This document shows, piece by piece, positions 17,147 to 25,904 of a stretch of 64,000 bases of DNA. A model generated the notes under the pieces. That model worked only from the letters and a program-made list of their open reading frames with translations, was not told the origin of the DNA and did not search any database. A program made the position numbers and the translations under genes. Position 1 is the first letter of the stretch; each line of letters begins with the position of its first letter. Location: the NCBI RefSeq assembly GCF_043945595.1, contig NZ_JBIFNP010000002.1:434001-498000 (forward strand). The letters are read 5' to 3'. The stretch comes from Paenibacillus_S sp043945595 (lineage in GTDB: Bacteria; Bacillota; Bacilli; Paenibacillales; NBRC-103111).

Positions 17147-19897
17147 CTAGGATACGGATAACGTTCCGTTCCAATCTTTGGTGGTGCCTGACTGAAAGTA
17201 CTCATCACATACGTAGAAATACAACTGAGCCGCCCTATCCTGGCGATTCTGCTTGATAACCATCAGGAAGGCTTCCCGCGCATCATAGAAGCGCCCTACC
17301 TGGTAGAGCATAACGGCTTCTTCAAACCGCGCCTTCGTCCTTTCCTTGAGCGTCCGGATCGTATCCGGGTCTCCCTGATACACATCGTACAAGTGCAGCG
17401 GTTCCTCCAGCCCCTCCGCCCGGATCAGGCCGAGATTCCTATACTGGAACGGCACGGTACCCGATAACGATTTGACCACACTGTCCGTAATTAGAATGGA
17501 CGACCCGAGCGGTCCTGTCAGTTTCTCCAGCAGCGTAGCCAGGTTGACGTGATCGGAAATAATGTTATTCTCCAGCCGCTGTTCTTCGCCGATGATGCCG
17601 AGACGCAGCGGTCCTTTATGAAGACCGATCCCCAGATCGACCGGACTGTAGCCGGATTGAATCCGGTGCTGGTTATATTTATCCAGCTCCTTACGGATAT
17701 CGATGCAGGCGTTCAGCGCATCATCCCCCTCTCCGGGGAACAACGCCATGAAGCCGGGGCCCATATACTTGTTCACCATACCCTGATGCTTGCGGACGAA
17801 CGGCCCGAAGCGCTTCAGAAAGGAATTGACGAAATTGAAGTTTTGTTCCGGCGTCAGCCGCTTGGAGAGGAGATAAAAGCCCCGGATATTGCAAACCAAT
17901 GTGCTCATATTCTCTTCCACCTGGTCTCCCAGCCGGACATCCAGAATCGTCTCCTTGTGCAGCAGGCGCAAAAACTGCTGGGGAACAAACCGGTAATACG
18001 CCTGGTTGAACCGCTCCAGTCTGGCGATGTATTCCCGGATATGGGCCGCCATCGCGTTGAAGCTGTCCCCCAGTTCCGAAACCTCATCCCGGGTATTGAT
18101 TTGCACGACCGTATCCCACCGGCCTTTGGCGATCTCCCCTACGCTGTTGCGCAGCTTACGGATCGAGGAAAGCAGCACATAGGTCATCAGGACGAACACG
18201 AGCACGATCCCTGTGGTGAACAGGATAATATTCTGAATCACCTTCTGCATCACCGTACGGCGGTGCGCCATAATGCCTTCCATGTTCTTACTGGCCTCGA
18301 AGACGCCGACAATCTTGCCCGAGCCGTTGTAGATCGGAGCAATGCCGTACTTCCATTCCCCCGTGTCATCGCTCCATTCACCCGACTCAATGCTGCCCTT
18401 GGTAATAACAAGCGTATTTTCGGGGGATTTGGGGAACGGGTTAAACATATGCATCTCGTCGTCATCTTCCATAATGCGGTAAATATCGCCATTCTCTACT
18501 TTGTACACCGCTTTGTAAAAGCCTTGATTCTCAATGCTCCCCGGCCGGTAGAACACCGAATCGATCTTGCTTCGGAATTGATTGTAGGTCTTGCCCTCAT
18601 ACTCCTCGGGCGACTGAATCCGCTCCAGCAGATCGCCGTCGATCAGACTCGCCCCGTTACTTGCCAGCAGCTTAAGCTCCTGGAAGGTTTCCCCGTCCAT
18701 TTTGTCGACGAAGTTATTATAGATAACCGTGGAGAGCAGGACCATGGAGCCCGCAATAATCGGCACGAACACAACGATTTGCTTGAGCACCAGCGGCAAC
18801 CGCCGCCCCATCAGATTGAAATAAAGCAGCTTTAGGGCATACAGCACCAGCAAGCCGCCAACCGCTGCTACCGCCCAAACGAACCACAAGTGCCCCTGAT
18901 AAGCCGATGAATAGCGGCCGCTGGTTATCGCAGTCCCGAAGCTGCCGTCCGGCAGACGTCTTACGATTTGGCCATCCTCCGCGATCAATAGTTCACCGCT
19001 CGCCGTCAGGCTGAGGTCGTCTTTGAAAAAAGTAAGCTCTACGCCCTGCTGCGCCGCTTTCGCTTGCGTAACAAGCTCTTCAATAATATAGGGCTGCCCG
19101 GGATCCAGGCGATTGATGGACAAGGAATTATAATCTACAAAAAGCAGCCTCCCCTGCGTATCTAGCCTTAGGCTTTCCGGGAAATTCCTGCGCGTACGAT
19201 CGACGCCCGGCAGCGGATAAATCAGCGTGGAACCGCCCTCTGGACCGGCTTTATACATTTCACCGCTGCGTGTCGTATAAAATATGCGGCCGGGCTCGGT
19301 TCCCTCAATCTCCGAAAGCACTTTATTCGCCGGCAGCTGGATGCTGTAAACCGGCTTCGGCTCCGAGGCTCCCGCTCCGATCCGGTACAGCGTCACCTTC
19401 CCCAAATCGTCGACGAAAAAGCTGACCTGCCCGCCGGATGCCTCCGGCGACTTGAGCCCGCCAACCCGGTACCGCTTCTTGGCCGGGTCGTTATAGCTCT
19501 GCTCGAACAGCACCTTATCGAACTTGCCGTCCGATGTGTAGCGGACCAGCTGCTCCGTCTTCACCTCAATATCATAGGTATCCATCAGCGCCCGGATCAC
19601 GTACAAATTTCCTTCTTCATCCGAAGTAACGTCGTTAAAACGGTATACGCCGTCCTCACCGCTTTGGATGGAATATTGAATCGTACCGTCCGGAGCCAGC
19701 TTGCGAATCGTCTTTTTCGTATTGTCGATCATGTACAAATCATTCTGCGAGTCGGCAATCACCCTGGACAGGCTTTGAAAAGACCGCTCCCGCTCAAACG
19801 GGTTTTTGGTGATAAATTCCTTCTGCTGGGCCGCATAAAAGCCTGCGGCCGAGGCCAGCAGCACGACCAGGAGCAAGAGCGCTACCGGCTTTTTCAT
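17147..19897 (-). CDS. Beta-propeller/HAMP sensor with degenerate class III cyclase-like domain
   Basis: A 916-residue sensor: an N-terminal membrane anchor (residues 3-20), an extracytoplasmic NHL-like region (about 30-330), two membrane helices (about 340-365 and 375-400), a second extracytoplasmic sensor, another membrane helix, a HAMP domain, a class III cyclase-like domain (about 650-800) and a short TPR-like tail. Alignment of the cyclase motifs by eye shows the two metal Asp positions replaced, Asn670 in CNIRGF and Pro714 in YMGPGFMA. The transition-state Arg is Leu789 in VNLATLLE. Lys710 and Asp782 remain. Catalysis therefore looks unlikely and a binding or signalling role more likely. 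The ATG at 19897 follows GGAGGGG; longer starts would overlap the upstream gene. Confidence 0.83.
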   Translation of the reverse strand: MKKPVALLLLVVLLASAAGFYAAQQKEFITKNPFERERSFQSLSRVIADSQNDLYMIDNTKKTIRKLAPDGTIQYSIQSGEDGVYRFNDVTSDEEGNLYVIRALMDTYDIEVKTEQLVRYTSDGKFDKVLFEQSYNDPAKKRYRVGGLKSPEASGGQVSFFVDDLGKVTLYRIGAGASEPKPVYSIQLPANKVLSEIEGTEPGRIFYTTRSGEMYKAGPEGGSTLIYPLPGVDRTRRNFPESLRLDTQGRLLFVDYNSLSINRLDPGQPYIIEELVTQAKAAQQGVELTFFKDDLSLTASGELLIAEDGQIVRRLPDGSFGTAITSGRYSSAYQGHLWFVWAVAAVGGLLVLYALKLLYFNLMGRRLPLVLKQIVVFVPIIAGSMVLLSTVIYNNFVDKMDGETFQELKLLASNGASLIDGDLLERIQSPEEYEGKTYNQFRSKIDSVFYRPGSIENQGFYKAVYKVENGDIYRIMEDDDEMHMFNPFPKSPENTLVITKGSIESGEWSDDTGEWKYGIAPIYNGSGKIVGVFEASKNMEGIMAHRRTVMQKVIQNIILFTTGIVLVFVLMTYVLLSSIRKLRNSVGEIAKGRWDTVVQINTRDEVSELGDSFNAMAAHIREYIARLERFNQAYYRFVPQQFLRLLHKETILDVRLGDQVEENMSTLVCNIRGFYLLSKRLTPEQNFNFVNSFLKRFGPFVRKHQGMVNKYMGPGFMALFPGEGDDALNACIDIRKELDKYNQHRIQSGYSPVDLGIGLHKGPLRLGIIGEEQRLENNIISDHVNLATLLEKLTGPLGSSILITDSVVKSLSGTVPFQYRNLGLIRAEGLEEPLHLYDVYQGDPDTIRTLKERTKARFEEAVMLYQVGRFYDAREAFLMVIKQNRQDRAAQLYFYVCDEYFQSGTTKDWNGTLSVS

Positions 19898-19955
19898 GCT
19901 ATTGGATCCCCTCCCCTTCAACATGCTTGCGGATCTGACTATTTGCAAATCTATA

Positions 19956-22900
19956 TCAAGGCTTCGATATCTGAATCGTTCCGGCCGCTTCATACCATTG
20001 AATTTGTAAACCAATGGCTTCCCCGATAAACCGCAGAGGGACATAGGTATATCCTGCTATCAGAACGGGCGGCGCGTCGAGCTCAGCGGCTGCCCCATCC
20101 ACGTAAGCGGTTGTGCTGCCGACAGTGCATTCCGCCGTTCCCTCCTCGGAGGACACGGTCACAGCCAGCCGTTCAGGGTCCCAATCGACCGATGCCCCTA
20201 ACGATTCGGACAACGCCCGGACAGGAACGTACGCCCTGCCGTCCAGCAGTATCGGAGGCGTATCCAGCACAACCTGGAAATCCTTCGATACAAGCTGCTG
20301 GATCGGCATCGGCACAGCCTGTTCATCAGCCGCCTTCACTTCATCCGCCTGGGCTGACAGCGCCTGAAGCTGCGCCTCGCTGTATTTCTCCAGCTCCTTC
20401 TTGCCGATGTCGGCAAGAAGCGCGGCCTCCTGCTCCGTCAGGTAGCCGTCGAGCTGCCGCTTCGCTTCCGCCTGCGGCGTACCCGCTTCCGGCGGAGCCG
20501 CGCTTGCCAGCGCTGCACCTGCCGCCTCCAGGGCGCCCAGCTTGCCGAACAGCGCATCCTTCTCCGCCTGGACCGCCGCTTGCCGGACGCTCTCCAGCGT
20601 CCGGCCCAGCGTCTCGGCTTGGGCGGCGTCGTGCGCCTGCTCGGCTGCGGCAAGCGCTGCCTGCAGCTTGCTCTGGGCTGCTGCCAGAGCCGCCTGCTCG
20701 TCGGCGGAGCCGTCCTCGAGCGCCGCCAGCTGCTGCGCAGCGGCCAAGAGCTGCTTCGCCTGCGCCAGCGCGGAAGCGGCATCGCCGGCCGCCAAGGCCG
20801 CCTGCAGCGCCTGCTTGCTGCGCTGCTGCTCGGCTTCGAGCGCCGCCTGGCTCGGGATACCGGAGTCTGCCGCGCCCGGCGTACCGCCTCCAGCGGCGGT
20901 ACCTGTCCCGGCGCCGCCGGTGTTCGCGCCCGTGCCCGTTGCTCCGCTGCCAGACGCGCTGCCGTCCGCTCCGCCACTGCCGGTTCCGGCTCCGTCTCCA
21001 GCCGCCGTGCCGCTATCCTCTGCCGCGATCGCCGCCATCAGCGCATCCGCATTATGCACCAGCGCCATCTGCTGCAGCGCTGTCCCGGTATCGCCTTTGC
21101 TCAGCGCATCCAGCATCGCGATCTGGGCCGCAGCATCCTTCTGCTGGATTTCCAGCTCAGCCGCCGCTGCAGGCTGATGCGCTTCAACAGCCGCTTGGCG
21201 CGAGGCTTCGAGCTGTTCCTTCGCTTTGCTCAGCTCCGCTATGGACTGCTGCAGCTGCTCCGCACTGAGCGGAGTGGTCAGCTGTCCGGGCGCGGGCAGC
21301 TCCATCGTCACTTGGAGCGCAGCCGCCTGCTCCGGCGGCAGCGCCGCGGAATCCGGCCCCTGCATGGTAAGCGCCGACGAATCCAGCGCCTGGTCCAGAC
21401 CGAACCACCTGCCTTCCGCCCAAGCCGGGGCGAAGTAAACGCCCTGTCCGCTTCCCGCCATCGTTGCCGCAGCGGCGTTATACACTTCCGGTGTCAGCGC
21501 ATCCAATGCCATCCGGTAGGTGCCGATCATGATTTGGTCCTGCTTGATCGTTGTATCGTCCGTCCCGCTTGGCGCCGTAGTCGCCGGCAGCGGATTCCCT
21601 GACGCTGCGTCCTCCGGCCCGGCGAGCTTCAGCTCACCGGACGAGCCTCTGCCTTCGAGGCGCGCCTCACCCAGCAGCTCATCCCCGTTGTATAGCTGGA
21701 CCCGCAGCTTGGACGGCTCACTGAAGCTTAGCGAAAGGTGTCTTAACGGCTTGCCTACCGGAGTCTTGCCTCCAAGGGGATGGCCCTCTGCCGTATACAA
21801 AGCATAGTCCGTCGCTTTCAGCTTGCCTTTCGCCTTCAAGGTCAGCTCGCTAAGGACAGTGCCGACAGCCGGCTTCAGCTCCCACGTTCCGTCGGGCAAC
21901 TCCGCCGCTGCAGCCTTCACCGCATCCAGGCCGCTGTCTACCTCCCGGTACGGCAGCACGCCGGGCCGGACGGTCCGGCTGACCGCTCCACCCGAATCCA
22001 AATCCAGCTTACCGGCGGCAACCTTGTAAGCGATATAAGCCGTAAGCACCTGCTGCTTCGCCTGCTCCTGCGCATCCTTGGCTGCTTGAAGATCCTCTGT
22101 CTTCAACAAACCTGCTTTCAGTGCCGCATTGACCTTATCCAGCTTTGCCGATGCTGCTTCCTGATCTCTCAGCGCCTGCGCGTAGCTCTCTTCGGCCCCT
22201 TTCGCCTCAAGATACGATTGTCTCACCTTATCGGTCACGGCCGTCCGGCTTTCCTGCTCCTTCAGCTGCGCCTTGCCCTGCTCCATCAGAGCAATGGGGA
22301 GCCCGTTGCGAAGATCATCCAGGTAGCGGAGTCCGTCCCGCTCCCCTTGAAACAGCGACTTGGGGATAGGAAACAGTCCCGGCAGCTGGAAAAACCCTTC
22401 CCACTCCTGCCGAATCTGCTCCAATGTCGCATCGTATTGGGCCATGAACAGCTCCGTGTCAGGCGCTTTCGATTTCGCCATGCGTTCAAGCGCCTTCATG
22501 CGGCCCGCTCCGAACTTCGCGGTATACAACTGCTGCGTAACCCGCAGCTTTTCATCCGCCAAATGAAGCTTCTCCACATCGTTTAACAGCGTTCCGTCCG
22601 TTTTTTGAGCATTGGCGATATAAAGCGGGAGCGTTTTTTGAGATAAATCGACATAGTCCGTCGTTTCCTCCAGCTCGAACCGGATCCTCCATCGTCAGCT
22701 GAACCTTTTGGCCCAGAGCCAGCCGGCTCGCCTTCGCGGTCAATTGAGCCTGCTTCCATTCGGAGGCCGCCTTCTCCAGCTTTTTATCCGCTTCTTCCTT
22801 GGCGGCCGCGTCCGCAAACCCGTACTTCAGCTTTGTTCTCACGGCTTCCGCCTCCTTGCGCGCCGCTTCATAGCGTGCGGCTGCCGCCTGCTCGGCGTAG

Positions 22901-23301
22901 CGGTCCTGCAGAGCCTGCAGGTAGGCCTTTTCGACTTCATACTCCGTTTTTTCCGCCGCCTGCTTATAGGCTTCCTGCGCCAAAAAAAGCCCGGACTCCG
23001 CCTCCGGCACCTTCATCCGGCTCTGCACGTCCTGACTCAGGTTGCTCGGCTTGGCGAAAGGGCCTGCCGCCTTCTCTTCCTCGCTTTTGGCGGCGAACCG
23101 CGCCTGCTGCAGCTCCAGCTTCTTCTTGGCGATTTCCGTTCCAGCATCCCTTACCTCCGCGCTTGCATCGGCACCTCGCCGCAGCGCCTCCTCCAGCGTC
23201 AATGACTTTACGACAGGACCTGCGGCATGAACCGATCCGAAAGGAAGAGACGCCGACAGAACCACAATTATTCCCGAGCGGACACAGCTTTTGAACCCCA
23301 A
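19956..23301 (-). CDS. Secreted TolC-like coiled-coil protein with copper-amine-oxidase-like C-terminus, frameshifted
   Basis: One gene seen as two open frames, 22552-23301 and 19956-22577. The first starts at a TTG with GGAGGG upstream and encodes a signal peptide (cleavage near SVHA), then LTLEEALRRGADASAEVRDA and long helices like the TolC family. Near 22684 one surplus base breaks the frame; removing it joins QLTME directly to IRFELEETTDYVDLS, which continues into the second frame. The remainder has a long Ala/Gln-rich helical region, a Gly/Ser/Thr linker and a C-terminal copper-amine-oxidase N1-like stalk domain (PPILLDGRAYVPVRALSESLG), common in Paenibacillus wall proteins. Full length would be about 1,114 residues. 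It is the first gene of the leftward signalling cluster. The role is unknown. Confidence 0.72.
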
Positions 23302-23334
23302 TGTCGAACCCTCCGTATGCCAATCTTCCTATAA

Positions 23335-23344
23335 TTTATAGTAC
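23335..23344 (-). promoter_or_regulatory. Possible -10 element upstream of the TolC-like gene
   Basis: GTACTATAAA on the minus strand lies 34 bases before the TTG start. The core GTACTAT also occurs upstream of the PAAR-like gene and the candidate effector. No matching -35 is visible at 16-18 bases, so this is tentative. Confidence 0.35.
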
Positions 23345-23411
23345 AATACTTTACCTTATCCTGCACTCAGTTTTTTGGAAAATGACGGATGCGGGCGAAG
23401 GCAGGAATGTA

Positions 23412-23440
23412 TTGTCGAGCCTTGTTTTTTCTAGTACTAT
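23412..23440 (+). promoter_or_regulatory. Promoter of the PAAR-like/MORN operon
   Basis: TTGTCG (23412-23417) and TACTAT (23435-23440) with an exact 17-base spacer resemble a SigA promoter. The ATG of the PAAR-like gene is 58 bases downstream with an AGAGG-type ribosome site. Confidence 0.6.
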
Positions 23441-23497
23441 GAAACTAAATAACTACCAATTTGATCCGGTTTTCGGACTCAGAGGAAAAGAGGAATT

Positions 23498-23884
23498 ATG
23501 GGAAATCTCGTCTGCGGCGGGGCCATGCTGCAATGCTCCTTCGGAGCGGCGCCGAGCTCGCTTATGGTGCTCCCGGCCAATCGCGTTCTTACCTCCATGC
23601 CGATCGCCAACATTATGGATAACAAGCCGATGGTGAACATCCTTCCGTTCGGCATGTGCAGCTCCATGGCCAATCCCACGGTATCCGCCGCCACAGCCGC
23701 CAAGCTGGGAGTGTTCACCCCGATGCCCTGCGTGCCTGTCGTCGCAGCCCCATGGGTTCCGGGATCTCCGACGGTTCTGGTTGCCAATATGCCAGCTTTG
23801 AACAATACGTCCAAGTGCATGTGCAACTGGGGCGGCGTCATTCAAGTCGTTCAGCCCGGACAAATGACCATTCAGGTTCCTTAA
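23498..23884 (+). CDS. PAAR-like DUF4280 protein (predicted eCIS spike tip)
   Basis: A 128-residue protein of the DUF4280/PAAR-like family. PAAR-type proteins cap the central spike of contractile machines and can recruit effectors. The sequence shows family features: GGAMLQCSFGAAPSSLMVLP at the N-terminus, CSSMANP, TPMPCVPV and CMCNWGGVIQVVQPGQ, with five or more cysteines plausibly binding metal. It is transcribed opposite to the main eCIS operon from its own promoter, and the MORN gene follows 32 bases later. Afp-type clusters place the tip gene (afp10) inside the baseplate operon, so the separate location is notable. Function as tip is inferred from family and context. Confidence 0.82.
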   Translation: MGNLVCGGAMLQCSFGAAPSSLMVLPANRVLTSMPIANIMDNKPMVNILPFGMCSSMANPTVSAATAAKLGVFTPMPCVPVVAAPWVPGSPTVLVANMPALNNTSKCMCNWGGVIQVVQPGQMTIQVP

Positions 23885-23916
23885 CATTCGATATTCAGGA
23901 GGTGAACTGACCCGCC

Positions 23917-25608
23917 ATGAACAATGAACCCGCCAAAATGGTGGAAACGGTATTCAAGCCGATTATGAATCCGTTTGTTGTCAAAGCGTTAAAGCCGATT
24001 CAGGATGCCAAGAAGCTGCCCGGCATGGTCATCAAGCAGTTTCAGACGGTCGTCAACGCAACACTCCGTACCAGGGAAACGTCCCTGCGCAATTATGTAC
24101 CGATCGGTCAATATTACGTTTCCAAGCGCCTGCTGCTCTTTATCTCGCTGCTGGTCGTTCTGATCGTTTATGTCATCCTGTGGCCGCCGGCAATCGTCAG
24201 GCATTATCTCGGCATTGTACCGACCGTTCAGCAGAATACGCCCAAAATGGCCGCTTTCTCCGGACAAGCGAAGGTGATTGACGAAGGGAAGAAAGCCCGC
24301 TACGTCGGAGATCTCGACGGAGGCCTGTATTCCGGCAGCGGCAAGCTGTATAACGCCGACGGGTTTCTGACCTATGAAGGCCAATTCGAGAAAGGGCTCA
24401 AAACCGGAAACGGCGCTTTATATGACGATAAAGGATCGCCGATCTACAAGGGGCTGTTCGCAGCCGATCTGTATAACGGTGCCGGAACCCTATACGGCGA
24501 AGGCGGTAAAGCGCGCTATACCGGCGAGTTCGTCAACGGCGTATTCGGCGGTCAAGGCAAGCTGTTCAGAGCCGACGGCACGCTGATCTACGAAGGCGCC
24601 TTTCAGAACGGCTTGTATCAAGGAGCAGGCAAGCTGTTCTCTACTTCGGGCCGCGTCCTCTATGAAGGGGAATGGGCGGCAGGCGAGTATCAAGGCGCCG
24701 GCAAGCTCTTTGATGCTCAAGGCATGCTGATTTACGAAGGCGGGTTTATCAGCGGCCGTTATTCCGGAGAAGGCACGGAATACTATCCGAACGGCTTTAT
24801 GAAATACAAAGGGGCTTTCCTAGCCGGAGCCTACAACGGCGAGGGCGGCCTGTACAGCGAAAATGGCGTCATACGCCTTAAGGGCCCGTTTCAAAATGGC
24901 GCGCTGACCGGCCCCGGCGAAGCTTACGACGAGTCCGGCAAGCTGTTTTATAAGGGCAATTTCGCGAACAGCGCCTACGACGGCTTCGGCACGCTGTACG
25001 ACCCCGACGGCACGCCGATGCTGAAGTCGTTCTTCGCGGCGGGCCATACCCGCCTGGATCTCTTCCTCGGGCTGCCGAGCAAAAAGGCGGAGGCACTCCT
25101 CGGCAAGCCGGGCGACGTCGTGCTGCTGGACGACGCCCTCGCAGGATCGGGCGCGCCGGAAGCAGCCGGTGCCGCAGCTGCGTCTGCCGGCTCCACAGGC
25201 AGCGGCAGTCCGTCCGCGGACACTGCAGCCGCGGCGGCGGGCGATCCTTTAGCCGTCCTTGCGGCGGCAGGAGCGCCGGTGAAGCTGCAGATGAACTATC
25301 CGGAGCTGCAGCTGTCGCTCATCGCCGAGCCCTCCGCTTCCAACCCTAAGGAAGCGGTAATTACTTCGGTCAGCGTGTGGGGCAGCAAGCCGCTGGCGTG
25401 GCTGCAGCCCGAGCTGGAAACGTTCGCCGAAGGCGCCACGGTGAACGATGCCGGCTACAAAAAGGTGGCCTCCAAGCTGCCTGCCGGCGACAGCCTCTAT
25501 TTGAACACTTATGCCAAAGATTCGGAAGTGCTCTTCGGCCTAACGGTCACAGTCCAGGGCCAAAAGCCGCAGCTCTTGGAAGTTCAATCGCTGCAGCCTT
25601 TGCCATAA
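23917..25608 (+). CDS. Membrane-anchored MORN-repeat protein
   Basis: A 563-residue protein with a short N-terminal domain, one membrane helix at about residues 71-91 (RLLLFISLLVVLIVYVI), ten MORN repeats of about 24 residues (128-370, such as YEGAFQNGLYQGAGKLF), an Ala/Gly/Ser linker (about 405-440) and a small C-terminal domain. MORN repeats form elongated beta sheets that bind lipids or proteins. The positively charged N-terminus suggests an N-in topology with the MORN region outside. It is co-transcribed with the PAAR-like tip gene, so it may anchor or receive the injection particle at the membrane; this is an inference. An AGGAGG site precedes the start and a terminator follows. Confidence 0.8.
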   Translation: MNNEPAKMVETVFKPIMNPFVVKALKPIQDAKKLPGMVIKQFQTVVNATLRTRETSLRNYVPIGQYYVSKRLLLFISLLVVLIVYVILWPPAIVRHYLGIVPTVQQNTPKMAAFSGQAKVIDEGKKARYVGDLDGGLYSGSGKLYNADGFLTYEGQFEKGLKTGNGALYDDKGSPIYKGLFAADLYNGAGTLYGEGGKARYTGEFVNGVFGGQGKLFRADGTLIYEGAFQNGLYQGAGKLFSTSGRVLYEGEWAAGEYQGAGKLFDAQGMLIYEGGFISGRYSGEGTEYYPNGFMKYKGAFLAGAYNGEGGLYSENGVIRLKGPFQNGALTGPGEAYDESGKLFYKGNFANSAYDGFGTLYDPDGTPMLKSFFAAGHTRLDLFLGLPSKKAEALLGKPGDVVLLDDALAGSGAPEAAGAAAASAGSTGSGSPSADTAAAAAGDPLAVLAAAGAPVKLQMNYPELQLSLIAEPSASNPKEAVITSVSVWGSKPLAWLQPELETFAEGATVNDAGYKKVASKLPAGDSLYLNTYAKDSEVLFGLTVTVQGQKPQLLEVQSLQPLP

Positions 25609-25791
25609 CTCATAAGCAGGCCTAGCAGGCTCTGACCTGTAATCGAGGAGCCACTGAACAAGTCAGTGCTGCCAGTGCGGATCCTTCTTCCGATTGCTGT
25701 TGTTTGTTGCCGAGTTTCTTTCATTTCTCTCGCTTGCAGCGGTTGAAATCTTGTACGGAACGATTTCACACGCTCTATCCGTTTTTCTGTG

Positions 25792-25826
25792 CCCTGCCTG
25801 TAGTCGTCGGCAGGGCTCTTTTTCTT
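25792..25826 (+). terminator. Terminator of the PAAR-like/MORN operon
   Basis: CCCTGCC (25792-25798) pairs with GGCAGGG (25809-25815) around a 10-base loop and is followed by a T-rich run (TCTTTTTCTT). It lies about 185 bases past the MORN stop; I see no gene in between. Confidence 0.8.
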
Positions 25827-25867
25827 CGACCGCTCCATGCCCGCTCAACTTGCACCATAAGCTCATG

Positions 25868-25897
25868 CCAAACAGGCCCTGCTGCCCCAGCAGGGCC
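25868..25897 (-). terminator. Terminator at the 3' end of the eCIS operon
   Basis: A 10-base-pair GC-rich stem (25875-25884 with 25888-25897, 3-base loop) lies directly after the last eCIS gene and reads into TGTTTGG on the minus strand. The T-run is short, so termination may be partial. It marks the convergent boundary with the MORN operon. Confidence 0.65.
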
Positions 25898-25904
25898 TTG
25901 CACA

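Noticed and set aside
17549..18835. 428-codon plus-strand open frame
   Set aside because: Antisense to the cyclase-like gene; His/Arg/Gln-rich composition typical of a shadow frame.
20111..21602. Overlapping plus-strand frames rich in Arg, Pro and Cys
   Set aside because: Antisense to the Ala-rich TolC-like/stalk gene, where GC-rich codons keep all frames open.
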